A DNA stretch of 64,000 bases from Yersinia vastinensis. Its GTDB lineage: Bacteria; Pseudomonadota; Gammaproteobacteria; Enterobacterales; Enterobacteriaceae. The notes beneath the pieces were generated by a model. It had not been told where the DNA came from, ran no database searches, and saw only the letters and a list, made by a program, of their open reading frames with translations. The stretch's first letter is position 1, and each line of letters begins with the position of its first letter. The stretch is from contig NZ_CACVAF010000010.1 of assembly GCF_902726565.1 (NCBI RefSeq), forward strand, positions 1 through 64,000, given 5' to 3'. Below are positions 61,729 through 64,000 of the stretch, in pieces. The translations under genes and the position numbers were made by a program.

Positions 61729-62999
61729 AATGTCACCTCCATTGCGCTGACAATTTGCTCTGCAACGAACAAGGCGCTGGTCAAAGAAACCCCGGCGCCA
61801 CAACCTTGTTGCAGCGGATCATAGCCACCGAGGACTGCGCCAATAACATACAAATTATCCAGCGCGATGCCGCCACGCAGTGCCCGTAGTTGGTTATCCG
61901 TGTTCACACCAAACTGTAAATAAGGTTGTGGCGCAAACATATTGCTGTGGGTCCAATCGGCACGGTTTGGTAGCGATAAAATATCCAGATCCAATATGGG
62001 CTCATAGACATGCTCGAACGTGGCCACCAGCCCATTACTGAAGAAACTGCCACTGGCCAGCACCATCTGAGCGGCACGCAGTGGAATATCCCCGTGGTTA
62101 CGGCTATAAAGGCCAGTAATCCGATTGCCCACCATTTCGGCTCGCAACACGGCATCTCCCGGCATGACTATTCCGCCGAGCTGTTGGAAACGATGGCGCA
62201 GTGCTTGATGCAGACGCATACCGAGCAATGACGGTGGCAATGTCGGTAGCAGTTGAATGGGTTTGCCCACGGCAGCTCGTAGCGCTTCCAGTGGCGCTGA
62301 ATCATCCAGACCAATACAGGCAGGCAGCAAAATCATTTCTGCGGCAGATGATAAACGTGCTAATTCATCCGCCAACGGTTGCAGGTTTTCTGGCTGATCC
62401 AGAACACGAGCAATATTAACTGCACGAAATTCGCTAGGGTTATCCCGCAAGCGGTCCAGCGCAGGTAAATGTAAATAGTCAGGTGTGGCTGCAACACCCT
62501 GCTCTTGCAAAGCACTGGCGACCATTTGGGGCTGAAAATCGAGGAAACCCTCAATACCAATCACCGCGACTTTTTGCCACGGCAGTGGGCCTTCCAATGG
62601 TGCAACTGGGATATCCGTTGGACTGAGCCAAGTTGGCCGGCAACCACCCAGCGGTGTCAGCCGCAAGTGATTTTTAGCCGCACTACCAACCAGTTTTAAA
62701 CCACAGCGCTGTAACAGGGATTCTGCTTGTTGCGCTAACTCTCCCACTTGCCCGGTTTGCCCCATCTTGCTGTAGGGATGTTCAGGGGCTATTTCAGCCA
62801 ACGCCTCCAGTGCAGAGAGAGGTTGGCTCACCGGCCGCCCATCCGGTAATTTTGCTAACAAATCCAAAGAACCGGAGGAGAAATGCAGTGCATTTTGGCC
62901 TGCACTGACAATCGCACAATATTTACCTTGCTCAGCCAGACGAATGCCGCAGGCCAGTCCAGCTAATCCACCACCGATGATGATCACATCAAATTTCAT
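61725..62999 (-). CDS. glpB: Anaerobic glycerol-3-phosphate dehydrogenase subunit B GlpB
   Basis: GlpB is the flavoprotein-like second subunit of GlpABC. I chose the ATG at 62999 (MKFDVIIIGGGLAGLACGIR, 424 residues), with CAGGAGAAACACG before it; a longer frame runs back into glpA. The dinucleotide-binding GGGLAGLACG is at residues 9-18, and a C-terminal GAVLGGYDPLQQGCGAGVSL stretch closes the FAD domain. It overlaps glpA by 11 bp and glpC by four. Confidence 0.95.
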   Translation of the reverse strand: MKFDVIIIGGGLAGLACGIRLAEQGKYCAIVSAGQNALHFSSGSLDLLAKLPDGRPVSQPLSALEALAEIAPEHPYSKMGQTGQVGELAQQAESLLQRCGLKLVGSAAKNHLRLTPLGGCRPTWLSPTDIPVAPLEGPLPWQKVAVIGIEGFLDFQPQMVASALQEQGVAATPDYLHLPALDRLRDNPSEFRAVNIARVLDQPENLQPLADELARLSSAAEMILLPACIGLDDSAPLEALRAAVGKPIQLLPTLPPSLLGMRLHQALRHRFQQLGGIVMPGDAVLRAEMVGNRITGLYSRNHGDIPLRAAQMVLASGSFFSNGLVATFEHVYEPILDLDILSLPNRADWTHSNMFAPQPYLQFGVNTDNQLRALRGGIALDNLYVIGAVLGGYDPLQQGCGAGVSLTSALFVAEQIVSAMEVTL

Positions 63000-64000
63000 C
63001 GTGTTTCTCCTGAACATTGGCCGCACACGGGGTATCATCCAGACCACAAAGCCCTTGATAAACCCAATGAGTAAACTCACTTTCCCGTAAAGCATCACCC
63101 CACGCTATTGGGCGCACACCTTTCCAGCGCTCGTTAAGGAATTGCACGAGTTGTTCACGGGATTGTTGGGGAGTGGTCACCTTAAAGCGGCTGAGTAAAC
63201 CTGCCGCCCGGCAAGCACAAAGCTCTCCCTGACAAGTTCCCATGCCAACACGAGTGCGGCGGCGTAAATCCAGTAAGTTGTTGACTGACAGAGATTCAAT
63301 GGCATAACGCACTTCACCCGCAGTCACAGCTTCACATTCACATACCAGACTGTTATCCAGACGATTTCCGGCCAACAACTGTGTCGCACGGTCACCGTGG
63401 CGATACACTGCCGAACCACGGATGCTGGCAGGTAAAGAAATGACTTTGGTCAGTGTCTGTTCTGCGGATTGTTGTGAACCGGGCAATGGCTCTTGGGCCG
63501 TGGTACAGGCTGTAGTCACCCCCAGTTTTTCACATACTTTATCGGTGGCCCATTCAGCCATCAGCCGGTAAGTCATCAATTTACCGCCAGTAATGGTAAT
63601 GAACCCCTCTAGCCCATCACGACTGGCGTGATCCAGTAATACGATGCCGCGGCTAACATTACGGCCTGAAGGGTCATCATCGCTGGCAACTAAAGGTCTA
63701 ACTCCGGCATACGCGCGCAAAATGCGCGTTTGCGCTAATTGTGGTGAAAGTTTTGACCCTTCACGGATTAAAGTGTCCACCTCTTGCGGGGTGACAATCA
63801 TGTTATCTATCTGATCATATTCAATATGTGTGGAGGTCGTACCGATCAGTGAAATGGTATCGCCCGGCACCAAAATGTCCGCATCTGCAGGTTTACGGCA
63901 ACGGTTGATCACCATGTTGTTGATCCGATGACCGAGGATCAACAGTGCGCCTTTGGCAGGAAACATGCGGATCCGTAGATCGGCATATTCTGCAATGTGT
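62989..64000 (-). CDS. glpA: Anaerobic glycerol-3-phosphate dehydrogenase subunit A GlpA (3' part, cut by the window edge)
   Basis: Only the C-terminal 336 residues or so of the catalytic FAD subunit are in the window; the reading frame continues open through the right edge, and the upstream residues (IAEYADLRIRMFPAKG) fit GlpA. Visible parts are the end of the FAD oxidase domain (GTTSTHIEYDQIDN, RAYAGVRPLVASDDDPSGRN, FITITGGKLMTYR) and the BFD-like iron-sulphur domain with VCECEAVTAGEV and RVGMGTCQGELCACR. Together with GlpBC it oxidises G3P under anaerobic conditions. Confidence 0.96.
   Translation of the reverse strand, partial: HIAEYADLRIRMFPAKGALLILGHRINNMVINRCRKPADADILVPGDTISLIGTTSTHIEYDQIDNMIVTPQEVDTLIREGSKLSPQLAQTRILRAYAGVRPLVASDDDPSGRNVSRGIVLLDHASRDGLEGFITITGGKLMTYRLMAEWATDKVCEKLGVTTACTTAQEPLPGSQQSAEQTLTKVISLPASIRGSAVYRHGDRATQLLAGNRLDNSLVCECEAVTAGEVRYAIESLSVNNLLDLRRRTRVGMGTCQGELCACRAAGLLSRFKVTTPQQSREQLVQFLNERWKGVRPIAWGDALRESEFTHWVYQGLCGLDDTPCAANVQEKHDEI

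Overview
The window is an ordinary enterobacterial chromosome segment, and by gene content and protein sequence it looks like Yersinia or a very close relative. Evidence: long runs of genes in the Escherichia coli order with diverged but colinear proteins, a UbiE start ([13 protein letters not shown]) and MetE length (758 residues) that I associate with Yersinia, and an ERIC-type intergenic repeat. I see no tRNA, rRNA, insertion sequence, phage, plasmid or CRISPR sequence inside the window, although a ribosomal RNA promoter fires out of the left edge. Species level is not assigned.

Layout. 1-129: rrn P1-type promoter pointing left. 130-4121: hemG, trkH, yigZ, pepQ (minus). 4122-8605: fadBA (plus) behind a perfect FadR operator, convergent with fre and ubiD (minus, to 10156). 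10421-11998: rfaH (plus), then hemB (minus), a Pseudomonas-type magnesium enzyme rather than the zinc E. coli type. 12013-19462: tatABCD, ubiEJB and rmuC (minus). 19665-23093: a three-gene insert (DedA membrane protein, CstA-family transporter, tyrosine phosphatase) relative to E. coli. 23271-28718: udp with tandem CRP sites, ysgA, metE and metR divergent, then yigM/bioP overlapping metR tail to tail. 29667-30623: an AEC-family transporter. About 30701-30822: an ERIC-like repeat. 30809-35809: the ugpBAECQ glycerol-3-phosphate uptake operon under Pho boxes.

36318-42983 is the accessory part of the window: a visibly AT-rich seven-gene operon for a CS1/CFA-I-type (alternate chaperone-usher, alpha-clade) fimbria. 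Its order is pilin, pilin, usher, chaperone, chaperone, pilin-like, tip adhesin. It sits exactly between livF and ugpB, which are neighbours in E. coli, so it was gained in, or kept at, an otherwise conserved junction. Three pilin-like subunits and two paralogous chaperones make it larger than the four-gene CS1/CFA-I prototype.

43045-48025: livKHMGF branched-chain amino acid ABC transporter, with one binding protein only. 48456-53253: panM, rpoH with a sigma-E-like promoter, and ftsYEX. 53473-60431: rsmD, yhhL, yhhM, a DUF1820 protein, yhhN, zntA behind a ZntR-type promoter, tusA, yhhQ behind a preQ1-I-like riboswitch, and dcrB. 60472-64000: glpABC anaerobic glycerol-3-phosphate dehydrogenase, with glpA cut by the right edge. 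Together ugp/ugpQ and glpABC give uptake and anaerobic oxidation of glycerol-3-phosphate; ubiD, ubiE, ubiJ and ubiB serve ubiquinone synthesis; hemG and hemB serve haem synthesis.
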